Shown here: positions 45,812-54,454 of the stretch, piece by piece
How the letters are laid out: the number at the start of each line of letters is the position of its first letter
Numbering within the stretch: the stretch's first letter is position 1
NCBI RefSeq assembly: GCF_014489115.1
Contig: NZ_JACTAH010000002.1
Coordinates: forward strand, 1,222,586-1,286,585
Direction of reading: 5' to 3'
DNA from: Thauera sedimentorum
GTDB lineage: Bacteria; Pseudomonadota; Gammaproteobacteria; Burkholderiales; Rhodocyclaceae
Length of the DNA: 64,000 nt
Made by a program: the position numbers and the translations under genes
Notes under the pieces: model-generated
Databases searched by the model: none
What the model saw: only the letters and a program-made list of their open reading frames with translations
What the model was told of the DNA's origin: nothing

Positions 45812-46447
45812 TCATCCCTTCTGATGGACTTGTCGTGCGTCGCCGATGTCGCGCCGGGCGTGAGCGACGATGACAAGCCCCGACCACAGCGCGAGCCCGG
45901 ACATCACCAGTGCAACGACAAGGTCCGGCAACGCGCTTCCGGTACCGAAGACGCCTGCCGCCGCCAGGATCACCGCGAGATTGCCGATCGCATCGTTGCG
46001 GCTGCACAGCCATACCGAACGCATGTTCGCGTCGCCCGCGCGAAAGCGATACAACATCATCGCCACCCCTGCGTTGGCGAGCAGTGCGAGGATGCCGACC
46101 ACGCCCATCGTGATCGGCTCCGGCGTCACGCCGTGCTGGAAGGCCCACAGGGCGCGTGCCATTACAACGGCGCCGAAAAGCACCATCGCCACGCCCTTGA
46201 GCAAGGCCGCGCGTGCCCGCCATATCAATCCCCAAGACAGCACCGTCAGCGACAGCGCATAGTTGGCGGCATCTCCTGCGAAATCGAGGGCGTCGGCCCA
46301 CAGGGCGACCGAACCGACTGCAAGGCCGGCGAAGAATTCGACCAGGAACATCACCGCATTCACGATCAATGCAATCCACAGTGCCAGGCGCAAGCGCGGG
46401 CTCGCTGCGCTGGCATCGCAGGTGGAGTGGGAACAACAGCCGGCCAT
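45812..46447 (-). CDS. Short CDF-type cation transporter
   Basis: An inner-membrane cation exporter of 211 residues with about six hydrophobic segments. It starts MAGCCSHSTCDASAA (ribosome-binding site AAGGAG), giving a possible N-terminal metal-binding Cys/His cluster. The usual CDF HxxxD pairs appear as D-x3-D in WADALDFAGD and D-x3-N in SRNDAIGN, and the C-terminal cytoplasmic domain is missing. It is transcribed from a MerR-type promoter divergent from cadR, so it probably exports Cd, Pb or Zn; the exact metal is not evident. Confidence 0.8.
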   Translation of the reverse strand: MAGCCSHSTCDASAASPRLRLALWIALIVNAVMFLVEFFAGLAVGSVALWADALDFAGDAANYALSLTVLSWGLIWRARAALLKGVAMVLFGAVVMARALWAFQHGVTPEPITMGVVGILALLANAGVAMMLYRFRAGDANMRSVWLCSRNDAIGNLAVILAAAGVFGTGSALPDLVVALVMSGLALWSGLVIVAHARRDIGDARQVHQKG

Positions 46448-46477
46448 GGTTTTCTCCTTAACGTGGGCGAGGGGTGC

Positions 46478-46508
46478 ATCACACACCCTGTAGCCACTAC
46501 AGGGTCAA
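46478..46508 (-). promoter_or_regulatory. MerR-type operator/promoter of the CDF gene
   Basis: On the - strand TTGACC (46508-46503) and TGTGAT (46483-46478) are 19 bases apart, the over-long spacer typical of MerR-activated promoters. The spacer region holds a perfect dyad, ACCCTGTAG-CCA-CTACAGGGT (46485-46505), close to known CadR/PbrR operators. The regulator gene starts 43 bases away on the opposite strand. Confidence 0.88.
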
Positions 46509-46550
46509 GCGGTTAAGCTGTTGGGCGGTCGCAATGAGGAGATGCAGGCG

Positions 46551-46985
46551 ATGAAGATCGGTGAATTGGCCAAGGCCGCGCACGTCGAGGCCGAAACCAT
46601 CCGCTACTACGAACGGATCGGTCTGCTCCCGGCGCCTTCCCGCAGCCCCAATGGATATCGGGCCTACGCGGGTGGGCACCTTGAGCGCCTCGCGTTCATC
46701 CGCCACTGCCGGGCACTGGACATTGCCTTGGCCGACGTCGCGCAGCTGCTGCGCTTCGTGGACGACCCCACAACCGACTGTGCTGAGGTCGACGCGTTGA
46801 TCGACACCCAACTCACCCGTGTCCGCGCGCGTCTCGACACCCTGCAAATGCTCGAGCGCCAACTCGTCGCCCTGCGCAGCCAGTGCTGTGCACCCGATCG
46901 TGCGGCGCAATGCGGCATCCTGCATGAGCTCGAGGCGCCGACGCGGGGGGATGTCTGTGTGTGCCACGATGAGCATGCGCAATGA
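46551..46985 (+). CDS. cadR: MerR-family Cd(II)/Pb(II)-responsive regulator
   Basis: A 144-residue activator. The winged-helix N-terminus is MKIGELAKAAHVEAETIRYY. The metal-site cysteines C77, C112 (C113) and C121 match the CadR/PbrR class, and a CVCHDEH tail adds further ligands. I use ATG 46551, 9 bases after AGGAG, rather than ATG 46542, which touches it. It should bend the 19-bp-spacer promoter of the divergent CDF gene when it binds metal. CadR and PbrR cannot be separated by eye. Confidence 0.9.
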   Translation: MKIGELAKAAHVEAETIRYYERIGLLPAPSRSPNGYRAYAGGHLERLAFIRHCRALDIALADVAQLLRFVDDPTTDCAEVDALIDTQLTRVRARLDTLQMLERQLVALRSQCCAPDRAAQCGILHELEAPTRGDVCVCHDEHAQ

Positions 46986-47094
46986 TCTGCGGTTCGGTGG
47001 CGGAGTGACCACAATGTGGGGTGCCAGCGCTCCGGTACGTTCATGGTCGCGATATGAGCCGTCAGCCAACGGGCTGGGGTTAAAATCGTCGCCC

Positions 47095-47433
47095 ATGCAC
47101 CGTTGGCTTGCCATTTTCTTCCTGCTGCTCGTTCCGCTTCAGTTCGCGTCGGCGGGCCTGGAGGCGTACTGCTTGGAATCGGCCGGTTTCGCGACCAGCC
47201 ACGGCGACCACCATCCACATACCTGTCAGGTGGATGAAGGCGATGAAGGGATGAAAGGGCAACTTCACGCCGACTGCGGTTTCTGCCAGATCCTTGCGAG
47301 CGCTGCACTGCTCGATGCGGGTCGTCTGCCATTGACAGGACTGGGCCATGTCCTCGTCGACGCCGGGCGGGACTTCAACGCGTCTGCGCTGGTCACCGAG
47401 CCTGAACGCCCCAAGTGGCGCCTCGCTGCCTGA
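47095..47433 (+). CDS. czcI: CzcI-like periplasmic protein
   Basis: A 112-residue exported protein: signal peptide MHRWLAIFFLLLVPLQFASA, then a His/Asp/Cys-rich stretch (HGDDHHPH-like region, then ADCGFCQ) and the C-terminal ERPKW. The second copy at 55854-56204 has the same layout. CzcI accompanies czc efflux operons and is thought to modulate them. It lies 142 bases ahead of the dsbB-like gene. Confidence 0.75.
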   Translation: MHRWLAIFFLLLVPLQFASAGLEAYCLESAGFATSHGDHHPHTCQVDEGDEGMKGQLHADCGFCQILASAALLDAGRLPLTGLGHVLVDAGRDFNASALVTEPERPKWRLAA

Positions 47434-47575
47434 GCGGCAGCCCACCCCTGTCTTCCCCTCTTCTTCGAGTGCGCGCCGCACGGTAGCGGCGGTGTGCTCC
47501 ATTGCGGACGTCCGGGCACTGCCTATGGCGTCCGCCCCTCCCGAAGCCTGGGAACCAACCCTCGAGATCGACTCG

Positions 47576-48001
47576 ATGCACGACAAACGAACCCAATGGT
47601 GGTGGCTGATGGCCGCCTGGGCCGTGGCTCTGGTATCCACGCTGGGCGCGCTCTTCATCGGTGAAGTGATGGGCATGACGCCCTGCGTGCTGTGCTGGTA
47701 CCAGCGGATCGCCATGTTCCCGCTCGCCCTCATTCTGGGCATGGCCGTGTTCGCCGAGGACCGGCGCGGTGCGGTGTATGCGCTCCCATTCGCGCTCGCT
47801 GGTCTCGCGCTGGCCGCCTATCACAGCGCACTGATCGCCGGCTGGGTGCCACAGTGGTGGGTGCCGTGCGGCACTGGCCCCTCGTGCAGCCAGCAAGCCC
47901 TGGTCATCCTTGGCGACATCCAGATTCCCTGGCTATCGCTGGCGGCCTTCCTCGCCATCGCCGCCGCCTTGACGATTTATCTGATAAGGACCCGTAAATG
48001 A
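47576..48001 (+). CDS. DsbB-like disulfide bond formation protein
   Basis: A 141-residue inner-membrane protein with four hydrophobic helices. The first redox pair is C37 and C40 in CVLCWYQR, the DsbB/BdbC signature; a second pair, C98 and C104, is in the periplasmic loop (CGTGPSC). I start at ATG 47576; an in-frame ATG at 47525 has no better ribosome-binding site. It overlaps the dsbA-like gene by ATGA, making a thiol-oxidase pair that probably oxidises a local periplasmic partner. Confidence 0.88.
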   Translation: MHDKRTQWWWLMAAWAVALVSTLGALFIGEVMGMTPCVLCWYQRIAMFPLALILGMAVFAEDRRGAVYALPFALAGLALAAYHSALIAGWVPQWWVPCGTGPSCSQQALVILGDIQIPWLSLAAFLAIAAALTIYLIRTRK

Positions 48002-48654
48002 ACACACGAAAACTCCTGGCACTCGCCGTGTTGCTGATCCTCGGCCTGGCCTTTTACTTCGGCATGGATGCCTATCGCGACCGCACACAGGCCGAACAGG
48101 ACACGCGCATCGCTGTGGAAGGAAGCCGCCTCGTGCGGATGCATACCCCGATCATCGGGCCGCAGAACGCGCCGGTCACCATCGTCGAGTTCTTCGATCC
48201 CGCCTGCGAGACCTGCCGCGCCTTCTATCCGATCGTCAAGCAGATCATGGCCCAGCATCCGGACAAGGTTCGGCTTGCGCTGCGCTATGCACCCTTCCAT
48301 CACGGCTCGGACCAGGTGGTGAAACTGATCGAGGCTGCGCGCAAGCAGGGACTCTATACCCCGGTGCTCGAGGCGCTGCTGGCCGCACAGCCCGAGTGGG
48401 CCGACCACGCGGCGCCCAACATCGGCATCGCCTTCGAAGCAGCCGCTCGGGCCGGCCTGGACATGGAACGCGCCCGGCAGGACATGGAAACGCCCGAGAT
48501 CCAGGCCGTGCTCGCGCAGGACATCGAGGATCTGACCGCGTTGCAGGTCAGCAAGACGCCGACCTTCTTTGTCAACGGACGCAGTCTGCCCAGCTTCGGT
48601 CCGGAACAACTCACACGCCTCGTGGCCGAGGAAGTGGGGAAATTACAGCGGTGA
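47998..48654 (+). CDS. DsbA-like thioredoxin-fold protein
   Basis: A 218-residue periplasmic thiol-disulfide protein: an N-terminal signal anchor (LLALAVLLILGLAFYFGM), the active site C70-E-T-C73 in PACETCRAF, and the cis-Pro loop SKTPTFFVNGR. It belongs to the DsbA/DsbG/BdbD group. Its start overlaps the dsbB-like gene. Located inside the metal island, it may fold Cys-containing metal-resistance proteins such as CzcI. Confidence 0.88.
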   Translation: MNTRKLLALAVLLILGLAFYFGMDAYRDRTQAEQDTRIAVEGSRLVRMHTPIIGPQNAPVTIVEFFDPACETCRAFYPIVKQIMAQHPDKVRLALRYAPFHHGSDQVVKLIEAARKQGLYTPVLEALLAAQPEWADHAAPNIGIAFEAAARAGLDMERARQDMETPEIQAVLAQDIEDLTALQVSKTPTFFVNGRSLPSFGPEQLTRLVAEEVGKLQR

Positions 48655-48783
48655 TCGAAGCGTTCGGGCTCGCTGGCCTGCTTTCCGTGATAGCAGCGGC
48701 CGCAAACCGGGGGCGAGCTTTACAGGCACGACTCCGGTTTGCCCGAGAACAAAACGCAGATGAGCTCGACCGATCCGAGCAAA

Positions 48784-49137
48784 TCAGGAACTACGTTTCG
48801 GGATCGCTGCCGTGCAGTCCCTGAAGTTCACGTAAACCTTGTCCCCCACCTGCAACTTCGGCTCAGCTGGCAGCCTCGCAGTCCGCGCATACGGATGGCC
48901 GTTGCGTTTGAACGCGATTGTCACGTAGGTGACGTTACTTGCCTCTCCGACTGTCTCATCTCTGCAGTCATAGAACGATGGCCGTTGAAGCTCTTTGCCC
49001 AAGCCGATCTCGACGACAGTACCTTTGCGCCAGCCATCGCCCTGCGCGTACTTATCTTCATACACGACGGCGGCCGCACATCCGGTCAAGCCACCAGCGA
49101 CGACCAAGGCCAGTCCTGGCCCAATCAATGCTTTCAT
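48784..49137 (-). CDS. Putative lipoprotein
   Basis: A 117-residue exported protein. MKALIGPGLALVVAGGLTGC is a lipoprotein signal with lipobox LTGC, followed by a small beta-rich domain (VVYEDKYAQGDGWRKGTVVE; QVGDKVYVNFRD). No family is recognised. It is 64 bases downstream of the His-rich gene on the same strand and may be the tail of the czc transcript. Confidence 0.7.
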   Translation of the reverse strand: MKALIGPGLALVVAGGLTGCAAAVVYEDKYAQGDGWRKGTVVEIGLGKELQRPSFYDCRDETVGEASNVTYVTIAFKRNGHPYARTARLPAEPKLQVGDKVYVNFRDCTAAIPKRSS

Positions 49138-49201
49138 CTTGCTACCGCCGAGCGCCTGAGGTGACCGCCTGCGCGCCGTTGCCGCAGGCGGTCGGGCGGA
49201 G

Positions 49202-49588
49202 TCACTTCAGTGTGAAGCGTGCCGTGGTGGAAGGCTTGCCCGGAAGGGTGACAACCGCGACCAGCTTGGTGCCGGCGCCGACCTTGAAGCTACCCTTGGC
49301 TTCGAGTCGATCACCTGCAGGCCTGAGTTCGACATCTTGCTTGTTTGCGCCAGACAGCAGCGTGAGCTTGGCACTGCCGTTTGCCACATCAACAGGCTTG
49401 CCGTGATCGCGAAGATGCAACTGGATCACCTCGGGCTTGGCAACGAGTTCGAGATCGAGATCCTTGACCTCGACCACCACGCCTCCATGCATCGATTCAT
49501 GCTCGTGAGCATGGTCATGCTTGTCGGCTGCAAAGGTGGGGCCCACAGACACGAGAGCAGCGAGGGCGACGACTTTTGAGAACTTCAT
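49202..49588 (-). CDS. His-rich periplasmic protein at the end of the czc operon
   Basis: A 128-residue exported protein with signal peptide MKFSKVVALAALVSVGPTFA, then the metal-binding run DKHDHAHEHESMHGG, then a beta-sandwich-like domain with EVKDLDLELVAKPEVIQLHL and a C-terminal TTARFTLK strand. It starts 41 bases after czcA. A role as periplasmic metal chaperone or sink is inferred from the His cluster and position. Confidence 0.75.
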   Translation of the reverse strand: MKFSKVVALAALVSVGPTFAADKHDHAHEHESMHGGVVVEVKDLDLELVAKPEVIQLHLRDHGKPVDVANGSAKLTLLSGANKQDVELRPAGDRLEAKGSFKVGAGTKLVAVVTLPGKPSTTARFTLK

Positions 49589-49629
49589 GGTTTTTCCTTT
49601 CTGGTTTGCATGAGGCGGGTTAAGCAGCG

Positions 49630-52600
49630 TCAGAATGCTTCGGCATTTCGATCGTCGAGCAGACTCTCTGCATCGCGGCGGCCGAAGAGCCAGAACATTG
49701 CAGGGGTAAGGAAGGTATCCAGCAGGGTCGAACTGATGAGGCCCGAGAAGATCACCACGGCCACCGGATGCAGGATCTCGGTACCCGGGCGCTCGGCCTC
49801 GAACAGCAGCGGTGCAAGCGCAAACGCGGTTACCAGTGCGGTCATCAGCACCGGCGACAGGCGCTCGATCGAGCCCCGCAGGATCATCGTGTGGTCGAAG
49901 CTCTCGCCCTCGATACGCATCAGGTTGAGGTAATGGCTCACCTTGAGGATGCCGTTTCGCACCGAAATACCTGCAAGCGTGATGAAGCCGACGAGTGCCG
50001 CCACCGACAACGGCTGACCGGAGATCCACAGTCCAATCACCGCCCCGACCAGTGCGAGCGGAATGTTCGCCATGATGAGCGCCGAGAGTCGAACCGACTT
50101 GTAGCGGCTGTAAAGCACGACGAACATCAGCACGAGTGAGATGATCGAAAGCAACCCGACTAAACGGGATGCCTCTTCCTGAGCTTGGAACTGCCCGCCG
50201 AGGGTGATGAAGTAGCCCTCGGGCAACTTAAGGTCGGCCACGACGGCACGGATGTCCTCGACGACCTCCGATAGCGGACGCTGTTGCGCATTGGCCGAAA
50301 GCACGATGCGGCGCTTACCGTCGTCCCGGCTCACTTGGTTCGGACCGTCACCATCCTCGATCGACGCCAGCTTCGACAAGGGCACATGTCCGGTCGGCGT
50401 TTCGATCAGGATCTGAGCCAGCCCGTCGACCGAGCGCGCCGTTTCCGGTAGGCGAACGACCAATGGGAACCGTCGACCACCCTCGACGATCTGGGTGACC
50501 TTCTCGCCCTCGACGAGGTTTTGCAGCGCGGCCAGAATCTGCGGTGCCGGCACCCCGTAACGGGCAGCGGCCGCATAGTCGATCCGCACCTTGATCTGCG
50601 GCGCGAGCACTTGCTTCTCGATCTCCAGGTCGGCGAGCCCCGGAATGGCGGCAAGCCGCGTTCGCAATAGGTCAGCCTGACCGCGCAGGGTGTCGAGATC
50701 CTCGCCGAAGATTTTGATCGCGATCTGCGAGCGCACGCCCGACAGCATGTGGTCGATGCGATGTGAGATCGGTTGCCCGATCGCGATCGCAGCTGGCAGA
50801 TTGACCAGTCGCGACCGGATGTCTGCGGTGATCTCACCCATTGAGCGGCTCAGCTCACCGGCGGGTTTCAGCCCCACATCGAGCTCGCTGACGTGGACAC
50901 CTTCCGCATGCTCGTCAAGCTCGGCCCGCCCGCTTCGGCGCCCGACGTGCGTCACTTCGGGAACCTGTTTCACGAGCACTTCCGCTTGCTGCGCGAGCGC
51001 GGTCGACTCCGCCAGGGTAACGCCCGGGTTGAGCCGCATGCCGATCAGCAAGGTGCCTTCGTTGAACGGCGGCAGAAAGGTCGTGGGGAAGAACGGTACC
51101 GCAGCGGCAGCAATTGCCACCGCAACCGCACCCGCTGTGACGGCCGCCCTGGGGTGCTCGAGCACCCCCTGCAACGCCCCGCGATAACGTGCCTTGAGCC
51201 AGGCGAGCAAGCGCGTGTCACCGTGATCGAGGGACTTCATCCGGGGAAGCAGGTAAAAGGACAGCACCGGCGTCACGGTCACCGAGACGACCAACGAGGC
51301 GAGCGTGGAGACGATGAACGCCACGCCGAGCGGCACGAACAGCCGCCCCTCCATGCCAGGCAGCGCGAACAGCGGCAAGAACACCAGCACGATGATGATC
51401 GTCGCGTAAAGGATGGCCGAGCGCACTTCCATCGTTGCGCGCGCCACGAGTTCGATCGGGTGAAGCCGATGGTCGTGATGCTTTGCGCGGTCCTCCTTCA
51501 ATCGGCGCAGCACGTTCTCTACGCCCACAACCGCATCGTCGACCAAGCCGCCAATCGCAATCGCGAGACCACCAAGGGTCATCGTGTTGATCGACTGCCC
51601 GAAATACTTGAAGACCAACGCCGTCATGAAGATGGACACCGGAATCGCGGTGAGCGCGATGATCGTCGGGCGCAGGGTGCCGAGAAAAAAGAAGAGGATT
51701 GCCGCAACGAACACCGATGCGCCAATCAGCTTACCCTTGAGCGTGCTGATCGATGCCTCGATGAAAGTCGCCTGCCGGAAGGTCACCTCCGGCGCATCCA
51801 TCCCGGCCGGGAGCGATATCTTCATCTCTTCGAGCGCGGTTTCGATCGAGCGAGTCAGGTGAATGGTGTCCGCCGTAGGCTGCTTCTGAATGCCGAGAAT
51901 GACGGCCGGTTTGCCCTCGAAGCCCGCATCCCCCCGTTTGGGCGCCGCTGCGAAGGTCACGGATGCGATCTGACGCAGCAGGATCGGCTGGCCATCTCGC
52001 GCAGTGATCGCGAGGTTCTTCAGATCCTCCAGGCTCGAGGTCCGACCGAGATGGCGGATGAGATACTCGCGCCCGTTCAGTTCGAGAAAACCCCCCGAGG
52101 TGTTCGACGAGAAGCCTCGAATCGCCCCTTCCAACTGCTCCAACGAAACACCGAGCTCAGCCATACGGCGGGTGTCGGGCTGAACCTGGAACTGCCGCAC
52201 CTCCCCGCCAATCGGGATGACTTGCGCGATGCCGGGGATCGCCATCAGGCGCGGACGAAGAACCCAGTCCGCATACTCTCGGACCTGCATCGGCGAGATC
52301 TTCGCCGTGTCGATCGGGATCGCGATCTGCATGATCTCGCCCATGACCGAGCTGATCGGCCCCATGCGCGGAATCACGTCTTCAGGCAACCCTTCCTCCA
52401 TGGCTGAGAGGCGTTCCGACACCATCTGCCGGGCGCGGAAAATCTCGGTACTCCAGTCGAAGGTCACGTAGATGAAGGACAGCCCCGAGCTCGAGGTAGA
52501 GCGCACTGACTCCACGCCGGGCAAACCATTCATGGTGGTCTCGAGCGGAAAGGTGATGAGTTGCTCGACCTCCTCCGCCGCCATGCCGCCGGCTTCGGTC

Positions 52601-52749
52601 ATGATCGTGACCGTCGGCTTGTTGAGATCCGGAAATACGTCCACGGGTGTTCGCGAAAGCGTGAACGCCCCATAGGCCATCAGTACCAGGCTGGCGATAA
52701 TCACCAGCAGCCGGTTACCAAGGCTGTTGTCGAGTAGCCACTTGAACAT
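49630..52749 (-). CDS. czcA: Heavy-metal efflux RND pump, CzcA-like
   Basis: Proton-driven inner-membrane pump of a CBA efflux complex. It has 1039 residues, the full HME-RND length: N-terminal helix MFKWLLDNSLGNRLLVIIAS, two large periplasmic loops and two six-helix bundles. The helix-4 motif is GGLVDDAVVGVEN rather than the DFG-x3-DGAV form of the Zn/Co/Cd exporters, so metal specificity is uncertain. It follows czcB by 15 bases. Confidence 0.93.
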   Translation of the reverse strand: MFKWLLDNSLGNRLLVIIASLVLMAYGAFTLSRTPVDVFPDLNKPTVTIMTEAGGMAAEEVEQLITFPLETTMNGLPGVESVRSTSSSGLSFIYVTFDWSTEIFRARQMVSERLSAMEEGLPEDVIPRMGPISSVMGEIMQIAIPIDTAKISPMQVREYADWVLRPRLMAIPGIAQVIPIGGEVRQFQVQPDTRRMAELGVSLEQLEGAIRGFSSNTSGGFLELNGREYLIRHLGRTSSLEDLKNLAITARDGQPILLRQIASVTFAAAPKRGDAGFEGKPAVILGIQKQPTADTIHLTRSIETALEEMKISLPAGMDAPEVTFRQATFIEASISTLKGKLIGASVFVAAILFFFLGTLRPTIIALTAIPVSIFMTALVFKYFGQSINTMTLGGLAIAIGGLVDDAVVGVENVLRRLKEDRAKHHDHRLHPIELVARATMEVRSAILYATIIIVLVFLPLFALPGMEGRLFVPLGVAFIVSTLASLVVSVTVTPVLSFYLLPRMKSLDHGDTRLLAWLKARYRGALQGVLEHPRAAVTAGAVAVAIAAAAVPFFPTTFLPPFNEGTLLIGMRLNPGVTLAESTALAQQAEVLVKQVPEVTHVGRRSGRAELDEHAEGVHVSELDVGLKPAGELSRSMGEITADIRSRLVNLPAAIAIGQPISHRIDHMLSGVRSQIAIKIFGEDLDTLRGQADLLRTRLAAIPGLADLEIEKQVLAPQIKVRIDYAAAARYGVPAPQILAALQNLVEGEKVTQIVEGGRRFPLVVRLPETARSVDGLAQILIETPTGHVPLSKLASIEDGDGPNQVSRDDGKRRIVLSANAQQRPLSEVVEDIRAVVADLKLPEGYFITLGGQFQAQEEASRLVGLLSIISLVLMFVVLYSRYKSVRLSALIMANIPLALVGAVIGLWISGQPLSVAALVGFITLAGISVRNGILKVSHYLNLMRIEGESFDHTMILRGSIERLSPVLMTALVTAFALAPLLFEAERPGTEILHPVAVVIFSGLISSTLLDTFLTPAMFWLFGRRDAESLLDDRNAEAF

Positions 52750-52764
52750 CGGATAGACTCCCCG

Positions 52765-53877
52765 TCAGCGGATCTGGTTGATCAGCGTGGCGGCACGGGA
52801 GGCGACCCGCTCGCCGGCTTCGAGGCCGGACGTCACCCCAATATTCACACCGTCCAGCGGCGCGATCGTGACGGTCCGGGACTCGAAACGTTCGGGCGCC
52901 GTCTTTACCCAGACGATGGTTTGGTTTGCCGAATTCTTCAGCACCGATGCTGCGGGAACGCTTACACCCTGCTGCGTGCTGCGCGACTGGACGAAGACCT
53001 CGACCGGCTGCCCCACGGCAAGAAAGGCCAGCGCTTCACCTTCGGCTGCAAAGGTGAGTGGCAAGGCCTGCTCGCGCAGGCTGCGGGCGGCGCCGATGAA
53101 GGTGAGCGGGATCCGCTGGTCGCCGACCGCAAGACTTGCAGAGGCGACATCCGCCGCCATTTCTGGATCATAGGAGAGCGCCTCGACGCGCAGCCGCTTC
53201 GGGTCGACGATCTCGAACACGAGCTCGCGCGCATCGACCACCTGGCCTGACACGGCGTTAGTCGATGCGATCACACCGCTCACGGGTGCGGTCAGGACAT
53301 CACGGGCATTGAGGCCACCACCGATCGCTTTCGATCTAGCCTTCAGGCTGGCAAGCTCGCTTTCGGCCGCTTCGATCTCCTTGCGCGGTACCGTGTCGGC
53401 GAGTTCCTTCAGACGCGCGAGGCGCTTTTCCACAAGGGCCCTGGCCGCGTGCAGCTCGGCCAATTGCGCCATCTGGTTAGACCGCTCGATCTGGTCCGTC
53501 GAAGGACTGACGTAAGCCAGCACGACCCCCTTCTTCACGGCCTGACCGACGCTTGGCAACCCCTGCGGGCCCGCCTCCAGGCGCCCAGCCACCATGGCCT
53601 GCACCTTTCCGCCGGCATTCGGGTCCATGACCACCTTGCCGGCCAGCGCGGTGGTACGCGGCAATTCGCCGGCTTCCGTAACCAACGTGCGAACACCGAT
53701 CTGGCGTTGTGCCGGCTTGGGCAGAAAGACACTGCCATCGGCTTGCCGTTGTGGCCCATTGCCTCCTGCCACAACTGGACCTTCATCGCCATGATCATGG
53801 CCTTCGCCAGCAAAGGCATTCCACGAGGCACTGGCCGATACCAGCGCCAGCGCAGCAAACAGTACGCTCAGCTTCAT
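52765..53877 (-). CDS. czcB: Efflux periplasmic adaptor, CzcB-like
   Basis: Membrane-fusion protein linking CzcA and CzcC. It has 370 residues with a signal peptide (MKLSVLFAALALVSASASWNAFA) and a His/Asp-rich mature N-terminus GEGHDHGDEG. A lipoyl/hairpin region (coiled coil near ERSNQMAQLAELHAARALVEKR) and the barrel ARDVLTAPVSGVIA follow. Its start overlaps the preceding gene's stop by ATGA. Confidence 0.92.
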   Translation of the reverse strand: MKLSVLFAALALVSASASWNAFAGEGHDHGDEGPVVAGGNGPQRQADGSVFLPKPAQRQIGVRTLVTEAGELPRTTALAGKVVMDPNAGGKVQAMVAGRLEAGPQGLPSVGQAVKKGVVLAYVSPSTDQIERSNQMAQLAELHAARALVEKRLARLKELADTVPRKEIEAAESELASLKARSKAIGGGLNARDVLTAPVSGVIASTNAVSGQVVDARELVFEIVDPKRLRVEALSYDPEMAADVASASLAVGDQRIPLTFIGAARSLREQALPLTFAAEGEALAFLAVGQPVEVFVQSRSTQQGVSVPAASVLKNSANQTIVWVKTAPERFESRTVTIAPLDGVNIGVTSGLEAGERVASRAATLINQIR

Positions 53878-54437
53878 GCGGCACCTCCAGTCGAGCGATT
53901 ACGCGAATTCCCCTTGCGAAGCACAATCCAGCCGATGAGGCCTAGCACAAGCCCCCCCGCGCCTGCCCCAATTGCGTAGGGTTTAATGTCCAATTCGGCA
54001 ACCTCTTCGTGCGCCTCGGCGGCGGTCTCATGCAAGTCGAGCTCACCAGCGAGCAAATCGGCGTCCTGGCCGGCAATCACCGTTGCCGTGACAGAGACGA
54101 CACCCGGCTTGAGCGTCTCCTCGAGCGTGGCCCCGAACTCACCGTCGGCATGGGGCGTGAGCGCAACGGCCTTCCCATCGAGTTCCAGATCGACCTTTGC
54201 GTCCTTGACCGGACTGTTGTCAGCGAAGTGGTCAAGATAGACGGTGACGTTCTTGCCATTCACTACGCCGACCAGCTCGAAGAGTTCCGAGACGGCGGTA
54301 AATCGCGGCAATGCCGGGCCCGCTGTGGTCGCGGGCGCTTCTCCATGGTCGTGTCCGTCACCGGCCAGCGTTTGCGGGGCAAGCCCGGCAAGCACTGCAG
54401 CGAGGCTCCATGCCGCGAGGGTATGAGTGGATTTCAT
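53874..54437 (-). CDS. Extra periplasmic membrane-anchored protein between czcC and czcB
   Basis: A 187-residue protein: signal peptide MKSTHTLAAWSLAAVLAGLA, a short His motif GDGHDHGEAP, a beta-sandwich-like domain (VNGKNVTVYLDHFADNSPVK and a metal-neutral core), a Glu/His-rich linker and a C-terminal membrane helix (IGAGAGGLVLGLIGWIVLR). The domain resembles the extra N-terminal module fused to some CzcB proteins. An alternative start at 54458 overlaps the czcC stop. Probably a metal chaperone or stabiliser of the complex. Confidence 0.75.
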   Translation of the reverse strand: MKSTHTLAAWSLAAVLAGLAPQTLAGDGHDHGEAPATTAGPALPRFTAVSELFELVGVVNGKNVTVYLDHFADNSPVKDAKVDLELDGKAVALTPHADGEFGATLEETLKPGVVSVTATVIAGQDADLLAGELDLHETAAEAHEEVAELDIKPYAIGAGAGGLVLGLIGWIVLRKGNSRNRSTGGAA

Positions 54438-54454
54438 TTTGGGGATCCTGTTAT

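Noticed and set aside
45601..45824. Continuation of the open frame after the ATPase fragment
   Set aside because: Composition becomes random and similarity to the ATPase family stops.
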